In this document: positions 1 to 7,522 of the stretch, one piece after another
Layout: the number at the start of each line of letters is the position of its first letter
How positions within the stretch are numbered: the stretch's first letter is position 1
Notes under the pieces: model-generated
The model's database searches: none
Told to the model about the DNA's origin: nothing
Seen by the model: only the letters and a program-made list of their open reading frames with translations
Made by a program: the position numbers and the translations under genes
IMG/VR virus record: IMGVR_UViG_3300034980_000473
Span: 1 to 24,866 of that record
Length of the DNA stretch: 24,866 nt
Direction: 5' to 3' (one strand)
Source: a virus

Positions 1-7
1 TGTTAAC

Positions 8-12
8 TCCTG
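8..12 (-). promoter_or_regulatory. Shine-Dalgarno for a gene just beyond the left edge
   Basis: The minus strand reads AGGAG here, followed by six bases (TTAACA) up to the window edge. That is ideal spacing for a start codon just outside. It lies about 45 bases downstream of the dnaE stop, so a separately translated gene probably follows dnaE. It could be the missing C-terminal half of the polymerase or a homing endonuclease ORF. The call rests only on motif and spacing. Confidence 0.45.
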
Positions 13-57
13 AAGTAAAGTTTGATATACTATCCAGGGGATTATAAACCTAAAACC

Positions 58-1905
58 CTAAGCTTTCGAGGTTCTATCTATTTTCGTTAGAGCAGATACG
101 CCTAGGATATCGAATTTCACCGCTCCTAAATTTTCGAGGCACCCGAGTTCCATTCCGGCTATCTTTCCGCCCCCCTTCGTTTCCTTTACTAGAGGTACGA
201 TACTGTCGACTCTTGTCGATGCCACAACAACTCCAGCGGCGTGTTTGCCCTGGCTCTTGAAAGGTCCCTCAATCCTCAGTGCTTGAGCGAAATCTCTAGC
301 GAAGTCACCCTTCAGTTCTCCATCTTCTTCCCAACAGTACTCCTTGAGAGCATCCGGGTCGTTTTCCAAAGCCCATCTAATGACAGAAGGTTCGTCCATT
401 TCTTCTAATTTATCAGAGATTGCAGCTTCTTGGGGGATTTTATTAGTTATCTCGTTCATCTGATCGAAGCCGCAGCTATCGTTTACTCGCAGCACTTCCT
501 TCAGTGCCGATCTACCCTGTAGTCTACCAAATGTTAACATCTGGCAAACTTTATCGTCTCCGTATTTTTCCTTGAGGTAGGTAATTACGTTCTCTCGTTC
601 TTCCGGGGGAAAGTCAATATCAATATCCGGAAGCGAGCCTTTACGTGCAGAGTTAAAGAACCTAGAAAAGATAAGGCCATACTTAACGGGATCAATCAGT
701 GTAATACCCACAAGATAAGAAACAAGACATCCTGCGGCACTTCCTCGTCCCGGACCAACCAGCACGCCCCTACTGCGAAACTCTCTAACATAATCGGCAA
801 CAATTAAGAAGTATCCGGCAAGGTCCCCATCCTCAATAACTTCAAGCTCTTGTAGAACCCTGTCCCTATATCTTTCAAGGTCTTCCTTTTTATCAACAAC
901 CCCGGTTGGTTTCAGTACGTCACTCCAGCCATCACGGCAGAGTTGTTTAAGTTGCTCAATCTGGGATACGTTATTTACGGTTTCTACCTGTGGTAGATTA
1001 GGGGCTGAAAGAATAGTGTAATCATCGCACCTGTTATTGATCTTGCCCACGTTCAACACGTGTTTTTTGTCGTATACCTTAAGCTCTTTCTTGCTGGGGA
1101 TATAGTATTTACTACTACGGAAAAATCGGGAGTACTTAAAGTTATCTTCCTTCTCAAGAGCTACGTCGATCTTGCTGAGAGTGGTCTTCATTTTAGAACA
1201 TAATACAACCCTGTGGTCCCTAGCGTCTTTTGCTTCCCCGTAATAGATATTTGCTCCAGCAATAATATTATCAAAACCTAGACTATGCGCCACTGAAATG
1301 ACGCAGTTGGAGACAAGCTTGGTTGCCGAAAATAGTTCTGAGTCCAGATTGTTTACTTCAAGAAAATAGTCTTCACCAAACTTCTCTCGAAATTTTGAGA
1401 TATGTAAAACACAATCCTTTTCGTACTGTCTCTTTAGGCATGATCCAGCATCGTCATACTCCGACGCCGTGTAGATGCAGTGATGGTCTTCGATCATTTC
1501 ATCAAAAAGGACGCTACCTACATAACCGTCTATGCAGATAAAATTATCATCAACCATATCAAATAGATCGTCAATGCCTATTGCCGGATGTTTTTTGAAG
1601 TTTTCTACATCATTGCAGACAGAAACTATGTGTAGAAGTTTCTTCCAGGCTTCAATGTTTTTACATATAAGGGTAACAGTTGAGTTACGTGAGGTGCTAA
1701 TCGGTATCTCACAACCCAAGATAGGCTTTATATCGTTATCCTTGCATTCCTGCATAAACTTCACTGCTCCTGAAATTGAGGCGAAGTCTGTCATTGCTGC
1801 GGCACTATAGCCTAGCTCTTTGCAGATTCTAACTATATTCTTTGGCTTCAGCGTTGACTGAAGCAATGAGTAATGAGAGTGAATTCTAGTAGGGAACCAC
1901 ATCAT
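58..1905 (-). CDS. dnaE: DNA polymerase III alpha subunit (DnaE), N-terminal half only
   Basis: C-family replicative DNA polymerase that would extend primers at the phage fork. Seen: an N-terminal PHP domain (HSHYS near residue 9, then TDF as in E. coli DnaE), GPGRGSAAG at 384-392, PDIDIDF carrying catalytic D427 and D429, and KFDILG carrying the third aspartate D599. The 615-residue protein then stops at TAG (58-60), about 16 residues after D599, whereas family members run to about 1100-1200. The fingers end, helix-hairpin-helix, beta-clamp-binding and OB regions are therefore absent. No frame in the remaining 57 bases resembles a DnaE continuation. The ATG overlaps the stop of the upstream small gene (TAATG), suggesting translational coupling. 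Family identity is secure. Whether the gene is split, intron-interrupted or truncated cannot be settled here. Confidence 0.93.
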   Translation of the reverse strand: MMWFPTRIHSHYSLLQSTLKPKNIVRICKELGYSAAAMTDFASISGAVKFMQECKDNDIKPILGCEIPISTSRNSTVTLICKNIEAWKKLLHIVSVCNDVENFKKHPAIGIDDLFDMVDDNFICIDGYVGSVLFDEMIEDHHCIYTASEYDDAGSCLKRQYEKDCVLHISKFREKFGEDYFLEVNNLDSELFSATKLVSNCVISVAHSLGFDNIIAGANIYYGEAKDARDHRVVLCSKMKTTLSKIDVALEKEDNFKYSRFFRSSKYYIPSKKELKVYDKKHVLNVGKINNRCDDYTILSAPNLPQVETVNNVSQIEQLKQLCRDGWSDVLKPTGVVDKKEDLERYRDRVLQELEVIEDGDLAGYFLIVADYVREFRSRGVLVGPGRGSAAGCLVSYLVGITLIDPVKYGLIFSRFFNSARKGSLPDIDIDFPPEERENVITYLKEKYGDDKVCQMLTFGRLQGRSALKEVLRVNDSCGFDQMNEITNKIPQEAAISDKLEEMDEPSVIRWALENDPDALKEYCWEEDGELKGDFARDFAQALRIEGPFKSQGKHAAGVVVASTRVDSIVPLVKETKGGGKIAGMELGCLENLGAVKFDILGVSALTKIDRTSKA

Positions 1906-2063
1906 TATTTATCCACCTTTGAAATTTCATGTGCCATCATGCATAAATTAGCTAGGAAGTAACAGAACCACAATCCGGAATGCGGTATATCACCCTGCCT
2001 AAAATTATCAACAGCAGTTATAAGATAGCACACAGAGGCTATGCCGATAAAATAGAGTCCCAA
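1905..2063 (-). CDS. Small two-segment membrane protein, TTG start
   Basis: A 52-residue ORF starting at TTG, with AAGGA eight bases upstream. It begins four bases after the preceding small gene ends, and its TAA shares one base with the dnaE ATG (TAATG). It has two hydrophobic stretches, roughly residues 2-17 and 31-43, joined by a short polar loop containing D, R, Q and H residues, and ends in a charged tail (HEISKVDK). This suggests a small helical hairpin in the inner membrane. Holin or membrane-anchor roles are possible but unsupported by any motif. The gene is called from packing, ribosome-binding-site spacing and composition. Confidence 0.55.
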   Translation of the reverse strand: MGLYFIGIASVCYLITAVDNFRQGDIPHSGLWFCYFLANLCMMAHEISKVDK

Positions 2064-2067
2064 TGCA

Positions 2068-2217
2068 CTAGTCCTTTTTCTTGAGCTTTAAAAACAAATA
2101 AGCCAATATAATAGCGGTAATGCATAAGGTAACGACATAACTAATCGGATCGTTCTCCAAGGTTACTTTTGCTCCGGAGTATTCCACGGTGGCTTCTTGT
2201 GCTAGTACTTTTATCAT
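2068..2217 (-). CDS. Small single-pass membrane protein
   Basis: A 49-residue ORF starting with ATG, the first gene after a well-formed promoter (-10 at 2224-2229). Residues 1-26 are polar and acidic. Residues 27-43 form one transmembrane helix rich in I, L, T and V, and the C-terminus is KLKKKD, so the positive-inside rule places the tail in the cytoplasm. The predicted transcript start lies so close to the ATG that the leader is very short and carries no clear Shine-Dalgarno, so initiation may be near-leaderless. No family is recognised. It forms a compact operon with the next small membrane gene and dnaE. Confidence 0.6.
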   Translation of the reverse strand: MIKVLAQEATVEYSGAKVTLENDPISYVVTLCITAIILAYLFLKLKKKD

Positions 2218-2223
2218 CGTAAT

Positions 2224-2252
2224 ATTATATCCCTATTGCGAACAAAAATCAA
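2224..2252 (-). promoter_or_regulatory. Sigma-70 promoter for the small membrane genes and dnaE
   Basis: The minus strand reads TTGATT (2247-2252), exactly 17 bases, then a consensus TATAAT (2224-2229). It sits in the 81-base gap between the nuclease gene and the first small membrane gene. The -35 flank CCTTGATTTTTGTT and the -10 flank GGGATATAATA recur in the promoter at 10866-10894. A 13-base AT-rich palindrome (TAGAAA-T-TTTCTA, 2261-2273) lies nine bases upstream of the -35. It could be an operator but may be chance. Confidence 0.8.
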
Positions 2253-2298
2253 GGCCAATCTAGAAATTTTCTAAGTAAACGTAGATGTCTTGTCGCGC

Positions 2299-3351
2299 TT
2301 ATTCGGTTTTTTTATCCTCGTCTGACAATACGCCCCCGCCGCTTCCATATTTTGAAATATGCTCAAGTCCTTTACCGTATTCTGCGACGACCTTGTTGAT
2401 GCCCTTTTTTCGTACCTCGTCCTGTATGTGATGGCAGACGCTTTTGCCTGTGTTTTTGTACTCTTCGATGAACGCACAGAGGTACTTACACTTGAATGAC
2501 CTATGTTCCTGAGATAGAAGCTTCGGCCTTTCCACACTCTTTATGTATTCAAACTTCTGCCGAAGCATGTTCTCGGCTTTTTCGTAGTCCGATTCATCAA
2601 AAACTATGTCGAAACATCCACCTTTAACTTCCTGTCCATCTATCTTACTGTCGTTGATGTAGTAAATCGATACATAAAACTCATAGTCGGGAAACATGTT
2701 TTTAAGAGCGTAGTAGTACAAAAGAAGCTGAACGTCCTTTTCCAGCTTTGCTTGGGTCTTTATATCGCCGGATGCCCAATCTATTCGCTTACCAGTTTTA
2801 TAATCCAATATTTGAAAATACTTTTCGTCATGCTTAACAATAACATCGACAGTGCCTTTAATAGAAAGGTTTCCCTCAATCACCTCGCCATCAACATCAT
2901 ATCGGTATTTAGCCCAAGGCTTCTTGATTTCAATATCGAAAAACTGCTCTACCGCAAAGATGTCCTGGTTTCGCGGGTCCATTTCACCATCCCTGTAGGC
3001 CAGGGCCTTCAAGAACCAATCATGGCACTGCTTGTAGACCTTCGGGGTGAATTTTGCCGACAGCTCGGGAACGTGCTTAGAGTAATAATCATAGCACATC
3101 TTACTGATGAACTCAAGGTCTTCCAACTGCTTAAATGTATGATTAAAGATTTCATCCTTGACTTTTCGCTTACCCTCTCTCTTGGCGATAAGAACATTTC
3201 CCAAAGTCTCCATACACTTATGGACAACTGTTCCCATTGTTGCTTTAAGATTTTGCTTGTCCTTCATGCCTAGATTATAGGTGAGGAAATATTTTTGCTC
3301 ACAGAAAGAGAGCGTCCCAATTGACGATGACCGGTGATAGCAGACTAGCAT
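2299..3351 (-). CDS. PD-(D/E)XK nuclease, Cas4/AddB/RecB-like with a predicted Fe-S cluster
   Basis: A 350-residue nuclease probably acting on DNA ends during replication or recombination. Seen: GTVVH early in the protein; the nuclease core KGTVDVIV with D169, then LDYKTGK with D183 and K185; and the downstream QLLLYYYAL, a RecB-family QxxxY-type helix. One cysteine near the N-terminus (C17, in SFCEQ) and three near the C-terminus (KCKYLC, then SVC) match the iron-staple arrangement of Cas4 and AddB, where four cysteines hold a 4Fe-4S cluster. The ATG has AAGGA about nine bases upstream. It is the last gene of the replication operon, with no cas1/cas2 or helicase fusion nearby. The exact substrate cannot be read from sequence. 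Confidence 0.82.
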   Translation of the reverse strand: MLVCYHRSSSIGTLSFCEQKYFLTYNLGMKDKQNLKATMGTVVHKCMETLGNVLIAKREGKRKVKDEIFNHTFKQLEDLEFISKMCYDYYSKHVPELSAKFTPKVYKQCHDWFLKALAYRDGEMDPRNQDIFAVEQFFDIEIKKPWAKYRYDVDGEVIEGNLSIKGTVDVIVKHDEKYFQILDYKTGKRIDWASGDIKTQAKLEKDVQLLLYYYALKNMFPDYEFYVSIYYINDSKIDGQEVKGGCFDIVFDESDYEKAENMLRQKFEYIKSVERPKLLSQEHRSFKCKYLCAFIEEYKNTGKSVCHHIQDEVRKKGINKVVAEYGKGLEHISKYGSGGGVLSDEDKKTE

Positions 3352-3385
3352 ATTAGTTAATCCTTATTTATTATGTAGTTAATTA

Positions 3386-3733
3386 TTAGTCGAACATTCT
3401 ACGGCGCTCAATATCGTCTTCGCTAGAGTCTCCTAGCCACGTCTCGATGACCACCACATTCTCCCGTCCAAGATTGTGAGGCCTATGCCAGCATCCTTGG
3501 GGGATATAAAAATCTTCAACGCCATCCGACACCATTTTTTTTGGTGGAAGACCGGGTCTCTGAAAATCTATACGCAGAGTCCCCTTAATTACCAACCAGT
3601 GTTCAGACCTATTAAAGTGTCTCTGGTCTGACAGGGTTTTCCCTGGAAAGATGGTGAGTTCTTTTACCGTAAACCCATCCCCTTTGTGCAGGACCTTGTA
3701 GTGTCCCCACTTGCGATCAACTTGTTCAGACAT
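3386..3733 (-). CDS. Stand-alone cupin, mannose-6-phosphate isomerase type II / ManC C-terminal-like
   Basis: A 115-residue single-domain cupin. It closely follows the pattern of the isomerase domain of bifunctional ManC/AlgA: RKWGHYKVL near the start, PGKTLSDQRHF, RSEHWLVIKGT, and IPQGCWHRPHN. Candidate metal ligands are H39, E44 or H45, and H83 or H86. In the parent family this domain interconverts mannose-6-phosphate and fructose-6-phosphate, but here the nucleotidyltransferase half is missing. It lies between the Cas4-like nuclease and dNMP kinase genes, an odd place for sugar metabolism. Small phage cupins may have been repurposed, so the fold is secure but the reaction is not. Confidence 0.75.
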   Translation of the reverse strand: MSEQVDRKWGHYKVLHKGDGFTVKELTIFPGKTLSDQRHFNRSEHWLVIKGTLRIDFQRPGLPPKKMVSDGVEDFYIPQGCWHRPHNLGRENVVVIETWLGDSSEDDIERRRMFD

Positions 3734-3744
3734 TCCGCTTTTCC

Positions 3745-4512
3745 TTATAGGTTCCTAGGGAGGATTCCCCAATCGTATAGATGTTTAATAACTGATTCGT
3801 TTTGTTCTTCGATGCCCATGTTTGCGTTATCAATAATCGCATCACACACATCTTTGTTTTTTGATGCTTGTTCGCTCTCATGACCGTCTGAGGACCCTTC
3901 GTTTCTTGTAAAATACAAGACTTTTCCGCCCTCTTTGTGGACCGCTTCGATTTCGTTCTTGAATCTACAATCCCCAATAGCGGCAACCTCAGCCCCTTCT
4001 GCTTTGATCTGGTCAATAGTGGGGTTGATATGCGCCCCATCATTCATTTTGCGACAGACGTTTGTACCAAAAAATTGCATAAACTCGCGGGCAGTCATTG
4101 GGCCTGCGGCGAAACCGTCAGTAATCCCTGGCATGTCTTCCCAAGACATAGATGTTAGACTATTCTTTTGATCGTCAGTACCATGACACTGTTCTTTTGT
4201 TAGTCCAAACATCCCCATGCAGATTCGCTTTAGTGGGTCCGCAAAGTTATAGCCTTTAATCAATGGCCAAAAGGTACTAGCCGCATAAGTAATGAACGCC
4301 TCATCTTCCTGAGTCAGGTCGAAGACCCCCATTCTTTCAAATTTTTTATTATTTTCCCCATGATACTCAGCATTGACTACGAGCCTGCCATGTTCATCAA
4401 TAAAGAACTTCTTGATTATTCCATGACTAAGCATCACGTGACCGTGAAGATAGTTTAGGGCGGTAGTCTTTCCCGATTGTTTTGACCCACTCAGGGCAAT
4501 GAGATTTCCCAT
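3745..4512 (-). CDS. Deoxynucleoside monophosphate kinase, T4 gp1-like
   Basis: A 255-residue P-loop kinase that would phosphorylate dNMPs to dNDPs for phage DNA synthesis. Seen: Walker A GSKQSGKT at 9-16; FADPLKRICMGMFGLTKEQ; TAREFMQFFGTNVCRKM; and IGDCRFKNEIEAV followed by GGKVLYFTR. This order and spacing are typical of phage dNMP kinases related to T4 gene 1. The ATG overlaps the stop of the primase gene, with an AGGAAAG ribosome binding site shortly upstream. Its position in a replication operon agrees with the role. Base specificity cannot be judged. Confidence 0.88.
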   Translation of the reverse strand: MGNLIALSGSKQSGKTTALNYLHGHVMLSHGIIKKFFIDEHGRLVVNAEYHGENNKKFERMGVFDLTQEDEAFITYAASTFWPLIKGYNFADPLKRICMGMFGLTKEQCHGTDDQKNSLTSMSWEDMPGITDGFAAGPMTAREFMQFFGTNVCRKMNDGAHINPTIDQIKAEGAEVAAIGDCRFKNEIEAVHKEGGKVLYFTRNEGSSDGHESEQASKNKDVCDAIIDNANMGIEEQNESVIKHLYDWGILPRNL

Positions 4513-5567
4513 TATACATTCTTTCCTAATTGTGGGATTACCACGGTTTTAATTTGTTCTAATGAAAGTTCCCCCGCGTCTTTCGTCGGGAAAACAACGG
4601 GTTTTACATTAAATGTGTGAGCAAAATTGTCTAGGATCTTCTTTGTTCCCTTCTTGCCCGCTTCGTCATTGTCTAGCATGAGAAAAATATTATCAACCGC
4701 AGCTCTCTCCAAAAGGATGCTCTGGTCGTCACTAAGATCACAACCAAAAATTCCAACACAGTTAATAATGCCCGCATCATAAAGCTTTACTACATCCCCC
4801 TGCCCCTCGACTAGTACGGCAGAGTTGGTTCTCTTCATTTTGTCGAAGGCCTTATTGTAGTTAAACAAGTGCTTACCGGAAGAAAACCCCTTGCTGAACT
4901 TCCACTTCTCTCTTGGGTTGTCCTCTGTTGATCTGCCTACAACTCCAACGACCTCGCTATTTGTAGTATCTCCAGATCTGAATATTGGAAACACGCTTCT
5001 TTTGTACATGGGTTTCTTGGGGTTGTTGCACATTCCTATACTAAACTCTTCAAGAACCTCTCTTGAAAACCCCCTACTTAAAAAGTAAGGACAGGGAATA
5101 CTTAGTTCAGATGTTAATCGACCCCTTTTGCATATAACGTCACTGGATTTTTTAGAAAAGAAAACCTTGTCTATATTATTCCTATTGGTATTCATTTCTA
5201 GATTTGTATCAATAGAAATTGTGGATTCTATATACTCTATTGTATCCATAAAGGTGACACTCTCGTCACGAATTCTGGTTAGAATGCCTTGAATTAACCC
5301 AATTGGATCGTTGTGATATCTCTCATGACATTTTTGTGTATTGCAAAACCAACTACCAAACCATTCAGAATGTGGGTCAACATTGACATTCCAAGCCCCT
5401 TCATTATCTCCAGCATGAACGGGGCATGAGGTGGTTAGTCTGTCTTGCTCATCAAAAAAGTTGACTTCCAGATGGTTCAACAAATCCCTCATCTGATTTG
5501 CTGCTGACATCTTGATCTGGTGTTTCCTCAAATCCTGTTTTGAGGAGTTTACTTGCTCTTTCTGCAT
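4512..5567 (-). CDS. DNA primase, DnaG-type with zinc finger and Toprim
   Basis: Makes RNA primers for the phage fork, working with the DnaB-type helicase encoded immediately upstream. Residues are counted from the furthest ATG (5567). A zinc-finger-like site has C48, H51, C75 and C80. The catalytic core has RSVFPIF, VVGVVGRS and FSSGKHLFN, then Toprim LVEGQGD (E254) and MLDNDEAG (D299, D301). At about 351 residues it lacks the helicase-binding C-terminal domain of bacterial DnaG. The start is uncertain. The 5567 start overlaps the helicase gene by 116 bases and has only a weak AAGAAAG site. Later ATGs at 5510 (GAGGAA upstream, long spacing) or 5492 keep all domains and overlap less. Confidence 0.88.
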   Translation of the reverse strand: MQKEQVNSSKQDLRKHQIKMSAANQMRDLLNHLEVNFFDEQDRLTTSCPVHAGDNEGAWNVNVDPHSEWFGSWFCNTQKCHERYHNDPIGLIQGILTRIRDESVTFMDTIEYIESTISIDTNLEMNTNRNNIDKVFFSKKSSDVICKRGRLTSELSIPCPYFLSRGFSREVLEEFSIGMCNNPKKPMYKRSVFPIFRSGDTTNSEVVGVVGRSTEDNPREKWKFSKGFSSGKHLFNYNKAFDKMKRTNSAVLVEGQGDVVKLYDAGIINCVGIFGCDLSDDQSILLERAAVDNIFLMLDNDEAGKKGTKKILDNFAHTFNVKPVVFPTKDAGELSLEQIKTVVIPQLGKNV

Positions 5568-6969
5568 CTTTCTTAACCCCTATTTCTTCAAGTCTTGATC
5601 TATCGCCAGTCATTCGCATGTAAATACTTCCGCCCTCAAGCCCTGGTCCATGACGGGAGACAACGGGGATTAGTCTCCTGTTGATGTTTTTGGCTATTGA
5701 CGACTCTTCCTGTATCTCTTCTTCGTTTCTAATCTTAAAGATGGAGAATGAAGTACAAAGCCAGATAAGTCTGTCCGAACCAGATACCGCATCTTCTGTT
5801 TCCTTGGTGATACCGTCCCTATTAAGCTGAGCAAATGAAAGACATGGGACCTGATATTCGACACAGAAGTTATGCAACTGCGTAATCTGAAAACCAAGAG
5901 CCTGAAATTCCGCCACGTTATTGAGACTGTTTGTATCCATGATCTTAAGATAGTCATAAACCAGAAGACAGTCTCTCATCTTGCCTTCTTCGTTATACCC
6001 CACATGCTTCAATAACCACCTACGGCAGATTCCTAGAATTTCATCAAAGGGCTTTCCTGCGACACTAATGAAGTGATAGGGAACGCTCTTGATTTTCTCC
6101 CTAGCTTTATCAAAAGCCTTGACCTTATTCGGGTCACTAGAGAAGCTTCCGGAATTAATCTCATCCAAAGGAATATCAGAGAAGTTAGCTAGGAGTCTAG
6201 TCCAGTGATCTTCGTCGCTCATTTCTGTATCAAGAACAAGTACTGGAATGCCCCTACTAGTAATGTTCATTGTTATGTTATCAACGAGAGTACTCTTACC
6301 CGTTTTAGCCCTGGCTCCAATAAGGTCCACACATCCAGGCCGGAACCCTCCACCAATAGCCGCATCATAACATGGGAACCCACTGCTAATCCCAGGGGAT
6401 TTAATGTCTCCAGATTTTAGCTCGTCTGCGAACTCATCAAGACCTTCGCCAATCAACTTTGTGGAACTATGGTCCTCCGTTAAATAGCTCTGGCAGATGC
6501 TTTGGATTTGAGCCTCTGGGATTGCAACAATCTCAGTGATACTTTCGTCGCCATCGATCTTGTTTAGATTGAGGTAAATTTCTCTTAGTTCGCCCTGAAT
6601 ATCCCTAGCTAGCTGCAACCTCCGAACCTTTGCTGCGTGAGGTCTAACGTTATCGATATGAACATTGTAGTTCATTAGGTGATTAACGTGCTTGAGCGTG
6701 TTGGTTTCGTTGATGTAGTCAGACAGACTAAGCTGACTTGCGGCAGAAAGGATAGAGGTTAAGTCAATGTTTTCAGATGTCTCAAATGCCTTACATAGGC
6801 ACTTATAGATAACCTTATTCTGATCAACCGAGAAACTTTCTTCCACAAGTAGAGACTGAACATCGACATAGCACTCAGAACCATGCTGGATAAGACCACT
6901 AAGGACAGCCTTTTCCGAAGCGACATTACTTAGCGTTTGGGCATTTTTGTCCGAGTTTGATGAGGTCAC
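5452..6969 (-). CDS. dnaB: Replicative DNA helicase, DnaB family
   Basis: A 505-residue hexameric helicase that would unwind DNA at the phage fork and recruit primase. The N-terminal helical DnaB_N-like domain spans about 15-120 (SEKAVLSGLI near 18-27). The RecA-like motor follows, with Walker A GARAKTGKST at 218-227, DTEM with E249, Walker B LLVYDYLKIMD with D339, and FAQLNRDG with Q381 as the motif III region. The C-terminal 50 residues are acidic and low in complexity. It overlaps the upstream zinc-motif protein by 44 bases and the primase start by 41-116 bases, so helicase and primase are co-translated. No separate helicase loader was recognised. Confidence 0.93.
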   Translation of the reverse strand: MTSSNSDKNAQTLSNVASEKAVLSGLIQHGSECYVDVQSLLVEESFSVDQNKVIYKCLCKAFETSENIDLTSILSAASQLSLSDYINETNTLKHVNHLMNYNVHIDNVRPHAAKVRRLQLARDIQGELREIYLNLNKIDGDESITEIVAIPEAQIQSICQSYLTEDHSSTKLIGEGLDEFADELKSGDIKSPGISSGFPCYDAAIGGGFRPGCVDLIGARAKTGKSTLVDNITMNITSRGIPVLVLDTEMSDEDHWTRLLANFSDIPLDEINSGSFSSDPNKVKAFDKAREKIKSVPYHFISVAGKPFDEILGICRRWLLKHVGYNEEGKMRDCLLVYDYLKIMDTNSLNNVAEFQALGFQITQLHNFCVEYQVPCLSFAQLNRDGITKETEDAVSGSDRLIWLCTSFSIFKIRNEEEIQEESSIAKNINRRLIPVVSRHGPGLEGGSIYMRMTGDRSRLEEIGVKKDAERASKLLKTGFEETPDQDVSSKSDEGFVEPSGSQLF

Positions 6970-7522
6970 AGTAATATGGCTCCTTCTTAAACATTGGGTC
7001 TACTGAAATAGTCTTTTTGCAATCTTGACAGAATACTTCCGATTGTTTGTGCGCCCTTCGGGTCCTAGCCACTGGCTTTACCGCGTCATTGATCTTATCA
7101 TACCCTTCTTCATCGTCAATTTCAAGCCCTGGACTGAACTTATTTTCAAAAGCTGAACTTTTTTTCTGTTCTAATGACGATTCGTCATTGCTAGGGACTT
7201 TTGCTGCGGACTTATTCATTGTGAAGTCAAGGTCGAAATCTCTGATGGGTGCTGAGATATCCTCAGGTGGCGTTGGGACATCTTCTATTGGAATACAGGA
7301 GAAAATATTCCCGGATATAGAATAAAGTTCTGAACTCAAAGATAAAAACTCAGGACCTTCTTGCTCACCATCTTTGCCCGTATAACTCCCGCAACTGCCT
7401 GAACACCCAGCGGGGAATTGGGCGACCTCTCCGGTAATCAGAACAAAAGCTTCTTCTATTGCGCTTCTATCGTTTGTCTCAATACCTGATTTAAGTCTAA
7501 TTAATCCTTGTAGTAACTTCAT
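6926..7522 (-). CDS. Unknown protein with a C-terminal zinc-ribbon-like motif
   Basis: A 198-residue protein with no family I recognise. The N-terminal 35 residues look helical. Residues 36-150 are acidic, Ser/Glu/Pro-rich and probably disordered. The C-terminus has a basic patch (RTRRAHK, 153-159), then C165-x2-C168 and C185 and C194, a plausible zinc site. It lies directly upstream of the helicase and overlaps it by 44 bases, so a replication-associated DNA- or protein-binding role is a reasonable inference. Its stop-start junction with the upstream gene is ATGA-like. Confidence 0.7.
   Translation of the reverse strand: MKLLQGLIRLKSGIETNDRSAIEEAFVLITGEVAQFPAGCSGSCGSYTGKDGEQEGPEFLSLSSELYSISGNIFSCIPIEDVPTPPEDISAPIRDFDLDFTMNKSAAKVPSNDESSLEQKKSSAFENKFSPGLEIDDEEGYDKINDAVKPVARTRRAHKQSEVFCQDCKKTISVDPMFKKEPYYCDLIKLGQKCPNAK

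Noticed and set aside
58-130. Intein at the dnaE break
   Set aside because: An intein would continue in frame and begin with Cys, Ser or similar at a conserved site. Here a stop follows after a few residues.
2261-2273. Palindrome TAGAAA-T-TTTCTA as an operator
   Set aside because: Very AT-rich, seen only once in the window, so not claimed as a binding site.
2752-3273. Plus-strand ORF of 173 codons
   Set aside because: Lies entirely opposite the conserved nuclease gene, with no start signal or recognisable domain.
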